NCBI RefSeq assembly: GCF_900111155.1
Contig: NZ_FOGG01000014.1
Span: 62,001-126,000, forward strand
DNA: 64,000 nt
Source: Pedobacter rhizosphaerae
GTDB lineage: Bacteria > Bacteroidota > Bacteroidia > Sphingobacteriales > Sphingobacteriaceae
Direction of reading: 5' to 3'
Within the stretch, counting starts at the first letter, position 1. Every line of letters starts with the position of its first letter. Of this stretch, positions 6,816 through 16,295 are shown piece after piece. Made by a program: the position numbers and the translations under genes. Under the pieces are notes generated by a model. That model had not been told where the DNA came from. It did not search any database and was given only the letters and a program-made list of their open reading frames with translations.

Positions 6816-8817
6816 AATCGTAAAAGTTCCAGTAAACACCGAACTTGAGTAAGGCATCTTGCATAGGGTATCGGTTAACTGTATAATATCCTTTTTGAAA
6901 AAGCCCCTGGTTTACAAAGTCGTACTTAACAAACAGGTTAGCCCTTTTTAAATTCGCTTTTAAAAACACATCCACAATCGGTTTTGAGGTAAAGCTAACC
7001 GGATTCTTTTCGTCGATATAAAATTGTGCGGTTGCAGGCGAATAAAGGTAGTTCTCATATTCAGAGTTATACCTTACATCTATACCAATATCAGCCTTAA
7101 GCACCTTAACAAAGGTATTTCTAAAGTAAATACTGTTGTAGGTATAAAATTCAGGTGTTCTTAAAATGGCATTTTTATCTGTTTTCTGATAGGCAACATA
7201 ATTTTCCATCCTAAACTTTCCAAATGACCATTTTTTAGCAACGTCAATACGGATCAAGCTGATATCGCTGGTTTCCTGTTTTGGCAAAATGGCATTGGTT
7301 CCATTAGAGTCATCAAGTGTAAAATATAAATAGTTGCTGGTTAGATAATATTTTGCGCCAGCTGTAAAGCCATACTTATCATTAATATAATTGAAAGATA
7401 GATTATTAACCTTGGTATTTTTTAAATCATTGTTGATCCACTGATAATGGTTACCCTGAAAATTCTGGAATAAAGCTGAAGGACTTTGATTCTGTGCATA
7501 AGCCCCTAGCTCAATTCGCCCGATCTTATTCCCGAGCTGGATATTACTTCTAGCCTCATATAGATAGTCACCACCATTCTCCCCTTGAAGGATCTGTTGA
7601 ACATCCAGATTAAAATCTATGTTACTGGTAAAGCGATATCCCGCAGCCCCCAGAATAGTGATGTTCTGATAGGAATAGTCTGTGGTTAAGTAATTGTTTC
7701 CATCAGTTTTAATCCCCATAAACCGTTGATTGTAATGATCGTGACGAATCCCTGCATCAATTTTAAGCTCATTCTTAATTACTGCTGAATTTTTTGCTCT
7801 GAGAAAGAAGCTATAAATAAACTCATTTTTTAAATGCTGAACATGCGTAGAGTCATTGGTGAAGGTTGCATCTGCAACACCAGGAGGCAATACGTTATAG
7901 GTATCGACCTCGTTTTTATAAAAATCGTAACTATTATTATCCAGTTGTACCGTATAAGTAATTTTATTTGTAGGTAACACTGAAGATGCTTTGGAAGAGC
8001 TATCTATCCTGCCTACATAATAACTCTGTTTTAAAAAGAGTATATTTTTTTTATACATATTGCGGCTACTCGAAAGCTTAACTGCCTCGGCATCCCTGGC
8101 AATTTTGGTGTAGTTATCGGCAAAAATATCCTCCTCCACTACCGATCCATTTTCGTAAGCCCGCATCGTATTGAATATAGCCGATGCCCACATATTATAT
8201 CTTTTGCTGGGCGATTGGTACCATGAAAACAAGGCAACATTTAAGTTATCCCCCCTTTGCCTGGCGTAAAAGCCCTTAGAATCGGCACGATTAAAGTTTA
8301 AACCAACGTTCCAGTTGGGTTTGATATTTTGCGTATGGATGGCCCTAAAAATTTGTTCCTTCTGTCCGGCACTAACAAAGTACAGGCTGGTGAAAGGTGT
8401 TCTGGCCTGATAAAAAATAATATCTTCGGGTGTTAAGGCATAATAATCTAATGAATGATAGCCTTCGTCATAACCAATTCGCTTACTGGGCTCGTATAAT
8501 AAAGGACGTGCAGAAAGCCCCATATTTCCATTACTGATGGTGGGGTGCAGGGGTTGCAGCAAGGGGCTATAATTCTGGATGTTAACCGTTGAAGTATCCA
8601 GTGGCAAGAGGATAATACTATCCTTACTTAAAGCCAGCTTGGTAAATTTGATATATTTTGCGGTAAAAACAACAGAGTCTTTGCCTGCGTCGAGTTTTTT
8701 ACGAACAGAGTCCATTTCTTTATTGGTACCCACATTTGTCTTCAGATCTTGCGCAAAGGCACCATTGAAGCCCAAAAAGAGCAGTATAAAGAAGCAGATA
8801 TAAACGATTTTCCTCAT
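6814..8817 (-). CDS. Putative porin, large outer-membrane beta-barrel
   Basis: 667 aa. A signal peptide (FILLFLGFNGAFAQ) is followed by about 90 residues of linker and then a long series of alternating beta-strands rich in Tyr, Asn and aromatic girdle residues, ending LLKFGVYWNFYD. This matches the Bacteroidota 'putative porin' family; the substrate is unknown. Its ATG lies one base after the purine nucleoside phosphorylase stop, so it is the last gene of lpxK-PNP-porin. The family often sits beside PNP and lpxK in Sphingobacteria as far as I recall, which hints at transport related to nucleosides or envelope, without proof. Confidence 0.8.
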   Translation of the reverse strand: MRKIVYICFFILLFLGFNGAFAQDLKTNVGTNKEMDSVRKKLDAGKDSVVFTAKYIKFTKLALSKDSIILLPLDTSTVNIQNYSPLLQPLHPTISNGNMGLSARPLLYEPSKRIGYDEGYHSLDYYALTPEDIIFYQARTPFTSLYFVSAGQKEQIFRAIHTQNIKPNWNVGLNFNRADSKGFYARQRGDNLNVALFSWYQSPSKRYNMWASAIFNTMRAYENGSVVEEDIFADNYTKIARDAEAVKLSSSRNMYKKNILFLKQSYYVGRIDSSSKASSVLPTNKITYTVQLDNNSYDFYKNEVDTYNVLPPGVADATFTNDSTHVQHLKNEFIYSFFLRAKNSAVIKNELKIDAGIRHDHYNQRFMGIKTDGNNYLTTDYSYQNITILGAAGYRFTSNIDFNLDVQQILQGENGGDYLYEARSNIQLGNKIGRIELGAYAQNQSPSALFQNFQGNHYQWINNDLKNTKVNNLSFNYINDKYGFTAGAKYYLTSNYLYFTLDDSNGTNAILPKQETSDISLIRIDVAKKWSFGKFRMENYVAYQKTDKNAILRTPEFYTYNSIYFRNTFVKVLKADIGIDVRYNSEYENYLYSPATAQFYIDEKNPVSFTSKPIVDVFLKANLKRANLFVKYDFVNQGLFQKGYYTVNRYPMQDALLKFGVYWNFYD

Positions 8818-8818
8818 C

Positions 8819-9634
8819 TTAAAGCTCAGCGATTAAACGCGTTAAAATTTCTGTCATTTTAGGTTCTGCCTTGGCTGCAGCTTCTAAGATCTCATCCAGA
8901 TTAAAAGGCTGCAAATCTTCAGGAAAACCTTCATCGGTTAAAACAGATATGGCAAAAACAGGTAAACCAGCATGGTTGGCAACAATTACCTCTGGCACGG
9001 TACTCATTCCAACAGCATCGGCACCAATTAATCGCAAATATTTATATTCGGCCTTAGTTTCTAAGTTTGGACCAGAAACCGCAACATAAACACCTTTGTG
9101 GCACTTTACATCTACCGTGGCTGCAATATCCAGTGCTTTTGCAATGATTGAGCGTTTATAAGGTTCGCTCATATCGGGAAAGCGCGGGCCTAAAGAGCTT
9201 TCAATAATTCCGCGCAATGGATTATCGGGTTGAAGATTAATATGATCTTCGATAATCATCAGGTCTCCCTTTTTAAATTCCGGGTTAAGTGATCCGGCAG
9301 CATTAGAAACAATAAGATTTTCAATACCCAGGCCTTTCATTACCCTCACCGGAAAAGTGATCTGTTGCATGGTATAGCCTTCGTAGTAATGTAAGCGACC
9401 CTGCATGGCAATGATTTTCTTTCCGTTAAGTGTTCCAAAAATTAACTTGCCACTGTGAAACTCCAATGTTGAAATTGGAAAATTTGGAATATTAGAGTAC
9501 ATCAGTTGGTGCTCAACTTCTATTTCCTTCACCAGGCCACCTAAGCCCGTACCCAGGATAATACCAACTTCAGGTTTAAAATTTTCAGTTTTACGTTTTA
9601 TATATTCAACGGTTTCTTCTATAGCTCTTAACAT
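8819..9634 (-). CDS. punA: Purine nucleoside phosphorylase (class I, trimeric type)
   Basis: 271 aa, right length for the class I (trimeric) family. Visible sites: phosphate loop GTGLGG (28-33), HSG (60-62), RLHYYEGY (80-87), NAAGS (111-115), ETKAEY (192-197) and GMSTVPE (209-215). The enzyme splits purine nucleosides with phosphate to base and (deoxy)ribose-1-phosphate for salvage. At the base-binding loop the usual Thr-Asn is Thr-Asp (233-234), a change seen in other Bacteroidota and reminiscent of methylthioadenosine phosphorylases, so base preference is uncertain. Its start overlaps lpxK by 29 bp, suggesting translational coupling. Confidence 0.92.
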   Translation of the reverse strand: MLRAIEETVEYIKRKTENFKPEVGIILGTGLGGLVKEIEVEHQLMYSNIPNFPISTLEFHSGKLIFGTLNGKKIIAMQGRLHYYEGYTMQQITFPVRVMKGLGIENLIVSNAAGSLNPEFKKGDLMIIEDHINLQPDNPLRGIIESSLGPRFPDMSEPYKRSIIAKALDIAATVDVKCHKGVYVAVSGPNLETKAEYKYLRLIGADAVGMSTVPEVIVANHAGLPVFAISVLTDEGFPEDLQPFNLDEILEAAAKAEPKMTEILTRLIAEL

Positions 9635-10667
9635 AGTTCAAAATAAGTTCATCAAAGGTAATCTTATCTTCCTCAAATAATTCAACCTCGATGGGTAAAT
9701 AATATATCGGTAAATTTACCAGTAAATCCTCAAATCTAGTAGCTCTTAAACGCTGGCTATCCTTTTCTGTTGTGATGATGATTTTTTCTTTTCGATTCTC
9801 TGCCTCAAAAGCTTTTTTAAATCGTTTGATATCATCTGTTGTAAAGGCGTGGTGATCAGGAAATTCCTCGTGTTTAATATCTTTTGTATACTTGCCCAGT
9901 TCCTCAATCAGCGGGGCTGGATTGGCGATGCCTGTGATTAAAAAAAACGTATATCCTTTAACCGAATCTAACGAACGGGTATCATTTTGCTGGAGGTGCT
10001 GAAGCTGTCCGTATTTCAAATAGGAATGTAAAACCGGTTGATTTTTATTCGGCTGTAGTTCGTTTATCGATGCCTGCTGCGCCACATGCAGCAAGGGTAC
10101 AGGAGATTTGGTTACCAGTAAAACATCAGCCCTTTTGCGGGCGGAAAAAACATCTCTCAAATTACCTGCAGGAAGTAAGAACTGTAAAGTACCGAGTTTC
10201 CTGAATTCAAAGAGTAAAATATTAAAACCAGCCTGTACTGCCCGGTGTTGAAAGGCATCGTCTAAAATAATAACCTCATGATTTTCCTTTAATTGATTAA
10301 TTCCCTCCACCCGATCTTCGCATACCGCAACGGTAACCTCAGCAAATTTCTGATAATATTGCAGGGGCTCATCCCCTATTCTCTCTGCAGTAGCGGTAGC
10401 ATCTGCGAGAATAAAACCTTTGGTTTTCCTACCATATCCCCTGCTCAGGATGGCCACCTTATAATTTTTTAATAACCGCAGCAAATATTCGGTAGTGGGT
10501 GTTTTACCAGATCCGCCTACTGCGAGATTTCCAACACAGATTACAGGTAAATCAAATTTAACCGAGCGCATGATTCCCCAATCGTAAAGTTTTTTACGAA
10601 GAATGATGGCCATTCCGTAAATAAGAGAAAAAGGGAGGAGTAAAAGACGTAAGTAATTTAATAGCAT
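9606..10667 (-). CDS. lpxK: Tetraacyldisaccharide 4'-kinase LpxK
   Basis: 353 aa. One N-terminal hydrophobic segment (residues 4-22) anchors it to the inner membrane; the P-loop GNLAVGGSGKTPTTE (46-60) and the following SRGYGR and DDAFQHR segments are characteristic. LpxK phosphorylates the 4' position of the lipid A precursor, the sixth step of the Raetz pathway, on the cytoplasmic face. Its presence implies a lipopolysaccharide outer membrane. First gene of a three-gene operon. Confidence 0.95.
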   Translation of the reverse strand: MLLNYLRLLLLPFSLIYGMAIILRKKLYDWGIMRSVKFDLPVICVGNLAVGGSGKTPTTEYLLRLLKNYKVAILSRGYGRKTKGFILADATATAERIGDEPLQYYQKFAEVTVAVCEDRVEGINQLKENHEVIILDDAFQHRAVQAGFNILLFEFRKLGTLQFLLPAGNLRDVFSARKRADVLLVTKSPVPLLHVAQQASINELQPNKNQPVLHSYLKYGQLQHLQQNDTRSLDSVKGYTFFLITGIANPAPLIEELGKYTKDIKHEEFPDHHAFTTDDIKRFKKAFEAENRKEKIIITTEKDSQRLRATRFEDLLVNLPIYYLPIEVELFEEDKITFDELILNYVKSYRRNR

Positions 10668-10678
10668 ACCGAGTGTTT

Positions 10679-10686
10679 CAAAAGTA
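10679..10686 (-). promoter_or_regulatory. -7 box (TACTTTTG) for the lpxK operon
   Basis: On the minus strand TACTTTTG fits TAnnTTTG and lies 11 bp upstream of the lpxK ATG, giving a very short leader. The -33 region is only a T-run. Confidence 0.45.
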
Positions 10687-10963
10687 CAGATTATTTAAAA
10701 AAGAATGGCATAACGATTAATGCCTTTAATTGCAACCGATAATCCCGAAAAAGGTTTGGCAAGAATGTTATAAGTGGTAGACTATAAGCCTGACAGTGCC
10801 TCCTTCAGCATTGCTGATTAAAAGCTTTTCAGCCTTAACCGCTCAACCTGAGCCTTAGGTGCTTAATGATGTTTCATTTTTGAGTTTAAGCAGATCTATC
10901 TCGCTGGAATAGCTCGTTATGAATGAAATTTCTTATTATTGTTGCTCATCAACCTATATTTTA

Positions 10964-12103
10964 ATGTCTCAGAACAAACGCCTTGTAGTGGGCCAGGGCC
11001 AAATTAGTGGCTACATTTCTATTTTTTTAGCTGTTTTAGCCTTACTGGGAATCTTGTGTTTTCATTATCCGGAAAAGCTTACTACACCAGAGTTTCGTGA
11101 AGTTTACACCAAAGAAAGTATGGAAGTACTGATGCTTGGTGGCGTAATTGCATCCTTCTTCTTTTCTGCTTTAAGCCTTCTCTTAAGCAAAAAAATGAAA
11201 TGGGCCTGGCCTGGATTTGTGCTTGCGGGATTGGCGGTGATACTGGGTGCCTTGAGTGTAGAGGGCAGAGATGTAGCGAAATCGAGCTGGCATTTTGGCT
11301 TAGACTGGATGATTTTAGATTTACTTTTAATGGTTGCTATTTTTGTTCCGCTCGAACTTTTCTTTCCCAAAAATAATGAGCAGACTAAATTTCATGAAGA
11401 ATGGCGAACAGATTTAACTTATTTCGTGATTAGCCATCTTTTTATTCAGTTTTTCGGCATCATTACCCAAAAGCCGGCTATTTTATTCTTCGGATGGATG
11501 GGGTTGGATAAACTACATACCTGGGTACAAGGCTTACCTTTTATAGTGGCGCTATTTTTAGCCTTCTTTAGCACCGATTTATTTCAATACTGGGCGCACC
11601 GCATTTTTCATAGCCGCATTTCCTTATGGCGCTTTCATTCTATACACCACTCTACACAAAACATGGACTGGCTGGCGGGAAGCCGAACGCATTTTATCGA
11701 TATCTTTTTCACCAGGGCGATGACATTTATACCGCTTTACATTTTAGGATTTTCCTCAACGGTGTTTAACGTGTATATCATTTTTATTGCCATCCATGCG
11801 GTGTTGATTCATGCCAATACCCGAATTAATTTTGGTCCCATCAAGTACATTTTTACCACCCCTCAATACCATCATTGGCACCATTGTGAAGACCCAAAGT
11901 ATTACGGACATAACTTTGCCTCGATATTTCCTTTTATTGATATGATTTTCGGCACCTACCACTTACCGGGCAACGAATGGCCTGCCGGCACGGGCGTACA
12001 TGAAGGCTCATACCCTAAAGGCTTTATTAAGCAATCTGTTTATCCTTTTACTAAAAGTCCGTTCGATACGGATTTAAACATGGAAGAAAGAAGCGACAGG
12101 TAG
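10964..12103 (+). CDS. Sterol desaturase / fatty acid hydroxylase family membrane enzyme
   Basis: 379 aa from the ATG at 10964; the frame is open 15 codons more, but those residues are atypical. About five or six membrane spans. The di-iron histidine clusters are present: HRIFH (212-216), HSIHH (225-229), His283 and HHWHH (303-307). The superfamily uses O2 and a membrane di-iron centre to hydroxylate or desaturate lipids. In Bacteroidota, relatives act on carotenoids, sphingoid bases or alkylglycerols; substrate cannot be told here. The preceding 296 bp hold no gene I can see. Confidence 0.87.
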   Translation: MSQNKRLVVGQGQISGYISIFLAVLALLGILCFHYPEKLTTPEFREVYTKESMEVLMLGGVIASFFFSALSLLLSKKMKWAWPGFVLAGLAVILGALSVEGRDVAKSSWHFGLDWMILDLLLMVAIFVPLELFFPKNNEQTKFHEEWRTDLTYFVISHLFIQFFGIITQKPAILFFGWMGLDKLHTWVQGLPFIVALFLAFFSTDLFQYWAHRIFHSRISLWRFHSIHHSTQNMDWLAGSRTHFIDIFFTRAMTFIPLYILGFSSTVFNVYIIFIAIHAVLIHANTRINFGPIKYIFTTPQYHHWHHCEDPKYYGHNFASIFPFIDMIFGTYHLPGNEWPAGTGVHEGSYPKGFIKQSVYPFTKSPFDTDLNMEERSDR

Positions 12104-12112
12104 ATTAAGGTT

Positions 12113-12160
12113 TCCCGCTGATCGAAAAGATTAAGGTTTAATCTCCTAAAACCAGCGGGA
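12113..12160. terminator. Nested hairpin between convergent genes
   Basis: TCCCGCTG (12113-12120) pairs with CAGCGGGA (12153-12160), enclosing a second stem AGATTAA/TTAATCT. It probably ends both the desaturase and the RND transcripts. The cagcggga end resembles repeats at 38317 and 54618. Confidence 0.55.
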
Positions 12161-12165
12161 TAAAT

Positions 12166-15100
12166 CTATTTTTCGCCCTCTTTTTCCAACAAATCTACTT
12201 TGGGTGGCATAAGTTTATAAACCACTGGTGTAACAATTCTGGATAGTAAAGTAGAACTGATTAATCCACCAATCATCACAATGGCAAGAGGTGATATAAG
12301 TGGATTGCTAGAGAGTGCTATAGGCAACAATCCTCCAATTGCGGTAAAAGTGGTGAGTATAATGGGTAAAAACCTGATCTCCCCTGCTTCCTCAATGGCA
12401 TCGTTTAAGGGCTTACCTTCCGCTCTGAGCTGGTTAGTAAAATCTACCAGCAAGATGGTGTTCTTCACCTCAATTCCCGCCAGGGCTACAATGCCAATGG
12501 TAGCCACAAACGACAATGAATTTCCCGTAATCAGCAAGGCCAATACTGCTCCAACTATCCCCAAAGGAATTACAGACAATACAATTAAGGTACTTTTAAA
12601 GGTTTTGAACTCCAGCACCAATACGGCGATAAACATGAAAAGTGTTACCAGCAATATGCTTCCAAAGCCACCAAACGACTGGTTACGGCTCTCAATTTCT
12701 CCTCCCATTTCAAATGTATAACCCGAAGGCAGTTTAAAGCCTTTCATTTGTCCTTCTACATCCTGAATCACCTTATCGTTAAGAAAACCTTTTTGCACAA
12801 ATGCATTTACTGAAATGGTTCGGGTTTTATTGTGGTGGTTAATACTTAAGGGAGAGGTTTCCAATTTTAAAGTAGCCATTTGTAATAAGGGGATAGACAA
12901 GCCTTGGTTATTATTGATATACAAATTATTGAAAACCGTTAAATCTGGATAGGACGGTCTATTGGTAGTGAGCAAAATATTGTAATCGTCGCCCTTTGAT
13001 TTTGGATTAATAAACTTACCTACCTCTAAACCTGCCACCGCCATTCTAACCGTTCTATCGATATTCACTGTAGCTACTCCGAGCGACTGCGCCTTATCTT
13101 TATCGATATCTACTTTAATATCCGATTTAAGATTCTTCAGAGGATTATTAACATAAATTGTTCCCTTGGTTTTCAGGAGCATGTTCTCTACCCTGCCAGC
13201 CAAATTCCTCAAAGTATCCAAATCATCGCCTAATAAACGAACTTCTACAGGAGATATAATGGGCTGCCCCTGCTCAAAATCCTTCACCTCAATTTTAGCT
13301 CCTGGATAAGGTGTCCATTTTTTACGGAGTTGTTCAATAATTTCAATTTTCCTGTCTGATTTAATATCTGGCTGGAGCAATACAAACAGCTCAGAAAAAT
13401 CACTTCGCTCGTTTTGGGGTAGTACGTTATAATAAATCCTCGGATTTCCCTTTCCAACATTAGCAGCAAAATAGCGCACTTCCGGGATTGTTTTCAGTTC
13501 TTTTTCAATCTGTTTGGTAATAGAATCGGTATATTTCAGATTGGATTGCAGTGGTGTAGAAATATCAATCAGGAATTGTGGCTTTTCTGAAGCAGGAAAG
13601 AGGCTAAAGCCGATAACGGGAATTAAGGCAATAGAACCTATGAAAATCAGCACCGCAATAATGATAGTCATTACAGGTTTTGCCAAAGCTTTATCCAGTA
13701 ATTTAGCATAAGAACCATGAATAATCTTCTGCAAGGTACGCAAGAAGATATTCCCCTGCTCGTGTGCATGTGGTTTCAATATTTTGCTCGAGAGGAAGGG
13801 TACAACGGTTAAAGCCACCAACATAGAGGCAATAACCGAACAGATTACCGCTATAGGCAAACTCCTGATAAATTCGCCCGAAGCTTCGGGCATGAACATC
13901 AATGGCATAAAAGCAATAACCAGCGTGGCGGTACAGCCCATAACAGCCATCCCTATTTGCTTGGTCGCTTTTAATGAGGCTTCCAGCCTGCTATAACCGT
14001 CACGCATCCAACGCTCTATGTTTTCCACCACCACGATGCTATCATCAACTAGTAACCCTAAAGAAACCACCAGACCAACGATACTGAGCTGGTTTAAGCT
14101 AAAACCTAGCATGCTGATGAGGATAACTCCAATGGCCAATGATAAAGGGATACTCACCATTACCACCAGGGATGCCCTTGTGCCCAAAGGCAATAGCGTA
14201 ATCATAACCAATAAAATGGCGATTAAGAAGTCAGTGCCAAGTCCACCTAAACGGCTATTCACATTATCGGCCTGATCGAACATTAACTGCTGATCGATAT
14301 TGGAAGGTAATGCCTTTTTAAAATTCTCGATAACAGGAAGGTAAGCCTTTTGAGCCTGTGTGATATTTCCCCCGCTTTTCTGCGCTGCTACAACAAACAC
14401 ACACCTGTAGCCATTTAACCTGGTGATGTCTTTTTCCTGGGAATAATCAAAATAAACATTGGCTACATCCTTTAGGGCTGTATTTTTCCCATTGCCGCTA
14501 AATACAACGGTATTTCTTATTTCATCAATATTCTGATAATTCCCACTGGTTTTAATGTTAAAAGATTTTGTTCCTGCATTAACACTACCTCCGGGAATAT
14601 TGGCTACTTCACTTTGAATGGCATTGGCAATTAAGGTAACAGGTAGGTGTAATTGTGCCAGTTTCTCTAAATTCAAATCTACCCTTACCAATTGATCAGG
14701 AAGTCCAAATATTTCCACATTTTTCAGGGAAGAAACCTTTTCAAGTTCATCTTGAAGATCCTCAGCAGCACTTTTCATTTTGTCTCTCGAGGCATTTTCA
14801 GAAACCAGGGCAATCTGCAAAACATTCACATCTGATGGAGAAACCTTTTGAACTTCCATACTGTAGATCTCCTGAGGTAAATTTGCACGCTCTGCATTTA
14901 CTTCCCTTACCAGTTCCTGATATTTATCATCAACATTTACACTGTACTTATACTCTACAAAAAGTACGGCCAATCCATCTCTAATGGTTGTTTTGATTGA
15001 CTTGATATCATCCAGACCATAAATCTTTTTCTCCAGGGGCTTAACCACCAGTTCTTCCATATCCTTCGGACTGGCACCCGGGTAAACCACCACAACTGGG

Positions 15101-15234
15101 TAATTTGGCGCATTCATATCCGGATCTTCCGATCTTGGCATGTTAAAGATTGTGGTAATGCCCAGCGCCAAAACCATGAGCACCATAATTAAGGTGAACT
15201 GGTAATTTTTTACCGCATATTCTGATATTTTCAT
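12166..15234 (-). CDS. RND efflux pump inner-membrane permease (AcrB/MdtB type)
   Basis: 1022 aa, with the duplicated RND architecture: one N-terminal span, a large periplasmic loop, six spans, then the same again. Proton-relay aspartates are present in TM4 (GLLVDDSIVVVENIERW, about 398-414). The N-terminus MKISEYAVKNYQFTLIMV is typical of the HAE family. It exports toxic compounds to the outside through the adaptor and TolC-like channel encoded just upstream in the same operon (6 bp from the adaptor). Substrate cannot be deduced. Confidence 0.94.
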   Translation of the reverse strand: MKISEYAVKNYQFTLIMVLMVLALGITTIFNMPRSEDPDMNAPNYPVVVVYPGASPKDMEELVVKPLEKKIYGLDDIKSIKTTIRDGLAVLFVEYKYSVNVDDKYQELVREVNAERANLPQEIYSMEVQKVSPSDVNVLQIALVSENASRDKMKSAAEDLQDELEKVSSLKNVEIFGLPDQLVRVDLNLEKLAQLHLPVTLIANAIQSEVANIPGGSVNAGTKSFNIKTSGNYQNIDEIRNTVVFSGNGKNTALKDVANVYFDYSQEKDITRLNGYRCVFVVAAQKSGGNITQAQKAYLPVIENFKKALPSNIDQQLMFDQADNVNSRLGGLGTDFLIAILLVMITLLPLGTRASLVVMVSIPLSLAIGVILISMLGFSLNQLSIVGLVVSLGLLVDDSIVVVENIERWMRDGYSRLEASLKATKQIGMAVMGCTATLVIAFMPLMFMPEASGEFIRSLPIAVICSVIASMLVALTVVPFLSSKILKPHAHEQGNIFLRTLQKIIHGSYAKLLDKALAKPVMTIIIAVLIFIGSIALIPVIGFSLFPASEKPQFLIDISTPLQSNLKYTDSITKQIEKELKTIPEVRYFAANVGKGNPRIYYNVLPQNERSDFSELFVLLQPDIKSDRKIEIIEQLRKKWTPYPGAKIEVKDFEQGQPIISPVEVRLLGDDLDTLRNLAGRVENMLLKTKGTIYVNNPLKNLKSDIKVDIDKDKAQSLGVATVNIDRTVRMAVAGLEVGKFINPKSKGDDYNILLTTNRPSYPDLTVFNNLYINNNQGLSIPLLQMATLKLETSPLSINHHNKTRTISVNAFVQKGFLNDKVIQDVEGQMKGFKLPSGYTFEMGGEIESRNQSFGGFGSILLVTLFMFIAVLVLEFKTFKSTLIVLSVIPLGIVGAVLALLITGNSLSFVATIGIVALAGIEVKNTILLVDFTNQLRAEGKPLNDAIEEAGEIRFLPIILTTFTAIGGLLPIALSSNPLISPLAIVMIGGLISSTLLSRIVTPVVYKLMPPKVDLLEKEGEK

Positions 15235-15240
15235 CTTTAA

Positions 15241-16293
15241 TTACTTTATAATCCGAATGAATGACCCTTCAGTTAAATAGGCACTTCCCGAAACAATCAA
15301 AGAAGTTGCATTTTCCAGTCCTGCAGTGATATTGATTTTATCATTTTGAACTGCCCCCAACTGCACTTTAACCTTTTGTACCGTTTTATTATCGTTGGTA
15401 ATGAATACATAGCCCTCATTTTCTCCACCATCCAGCAAGGCATCATAAGGAATGGTGAAAGAACTGGTCTTTTTAGTGGGAATAATAACAGCCTTACCGA
15501 ATAACCCCGCAGCCAAACCGGGGGTATTGGTTTCATCAAGCGCCAACTCCACGTTAAAAGTTCCACTCTGCGGATCGATCCCCTCAGCTTTTCGGCTTAC
15601 TTTTGCCGACAGAGTCTTTTGTGGAAGTGCATCTGTGGTGATGGTGGCCCGATCGCCAACCTTCAATACCGACCATTGCGTATCGCTCAAGCCAACTTTC
15701 AATATCCATTTGCTCTGCTTTGCTCCGTTAACTTGCAAAACAGGCGTACCTGGCCCAACCACCTGTCCATCACTGGCCAGTTTCTTTAACACGTAACCAT
15801 TGCTTACTGCCCTTATTTCAGAATAGTTCTGATTAAATTTAGCCGCATCCAACTGTTGCTTTGCTACCTGAAAACCCGTTCTGGCATTTTGCAATTGCTC
15901 CAGGGTAGCTACACTATCCTTATAAAGCTGGCTTGCCCGTTTAAAATCGCGTTCTGCTTTTTGGTAAGCTAAGGTAACCTGCTGCACCTGCGCAGAAATT
16001 TCAGTAGGGTTTACAGCCGCCAAAAGCTGTCCCTTCTGTACAACATCTCCCTCTTTCACATAAATCCTGTTTATAATCCCCCCGTTCTTGAAAGAAAGAA
16101 AAGTTTCATCGTTAGTGGTAAACTGACCAGATGTAGCGATGGTATGGCGCGCATCTTCAACCTTAAGGGGAATAACCTTCACAGGGATCGTATCCTGACC
16201 TCCAATTGCAATATCTTTTTCTTTATGGTTTTTGCAGGCTCCCAGCCCTAAAACCATCAGTATAACCGTTGTAAAAATAAAATTCTTCATCAT
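15241..16293 (-). CDS. RND efflux periplasmic adaptor (membrane fusion) lipoprotein
   Basis: 350 aa. A lipoprotein signal (MVLGLGAC, Cys at about 20) anchors it to a membrane. The barrel-sandwich/lipoyl halves are at about 65-95 and 165-195, around a helical hairpin (VTLAYQKAERDFKRA..), followed by beta-barrel and membrane-proximal domains. It bridges the inner pump and the TolC-like channel. It lies 2 bp downstream of the tolC-like gene and 6 bp upstream of the pump gene. Confidence 0.93.
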   Translation of the reverse strand: MMKNFIFTTVILMVLGLGACKNHKEKDIAIGGQDTIPVKVIPLKVEDARHTIATSGQFTTNDETFLSFKNGGIINRIYVKEGDVVQKGQLLAAVNPTEISAQVQQVTLAYQKAERDFKRASQLYKDSVATLEQLQNARTGFQVAKQQLDAAKFNQNYSEIRAVSNGYVLKKLASDGQVVGPGTPVLQVNGAKQSKWILKVGLSDTQWSVLKVGDRATITTDALPQKTLSAKVSRKAEGIDPQSGTFNVELALDETNTPGLAAGLFGKAVIIPTKKTSSFTIPYDALLDGGENEGYVFITNDNKTVQKVKVQLGAVQNDKINITAGLENATSLIVSGSAYLTEGSFIRIIK

Positions 16294-16295
16294 GA

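Noticed and set aside
14655..14984. 109-codon frame antisense to the RND pump gene
   Set aside because: Antisense shadow of a long, well-supported coding region.
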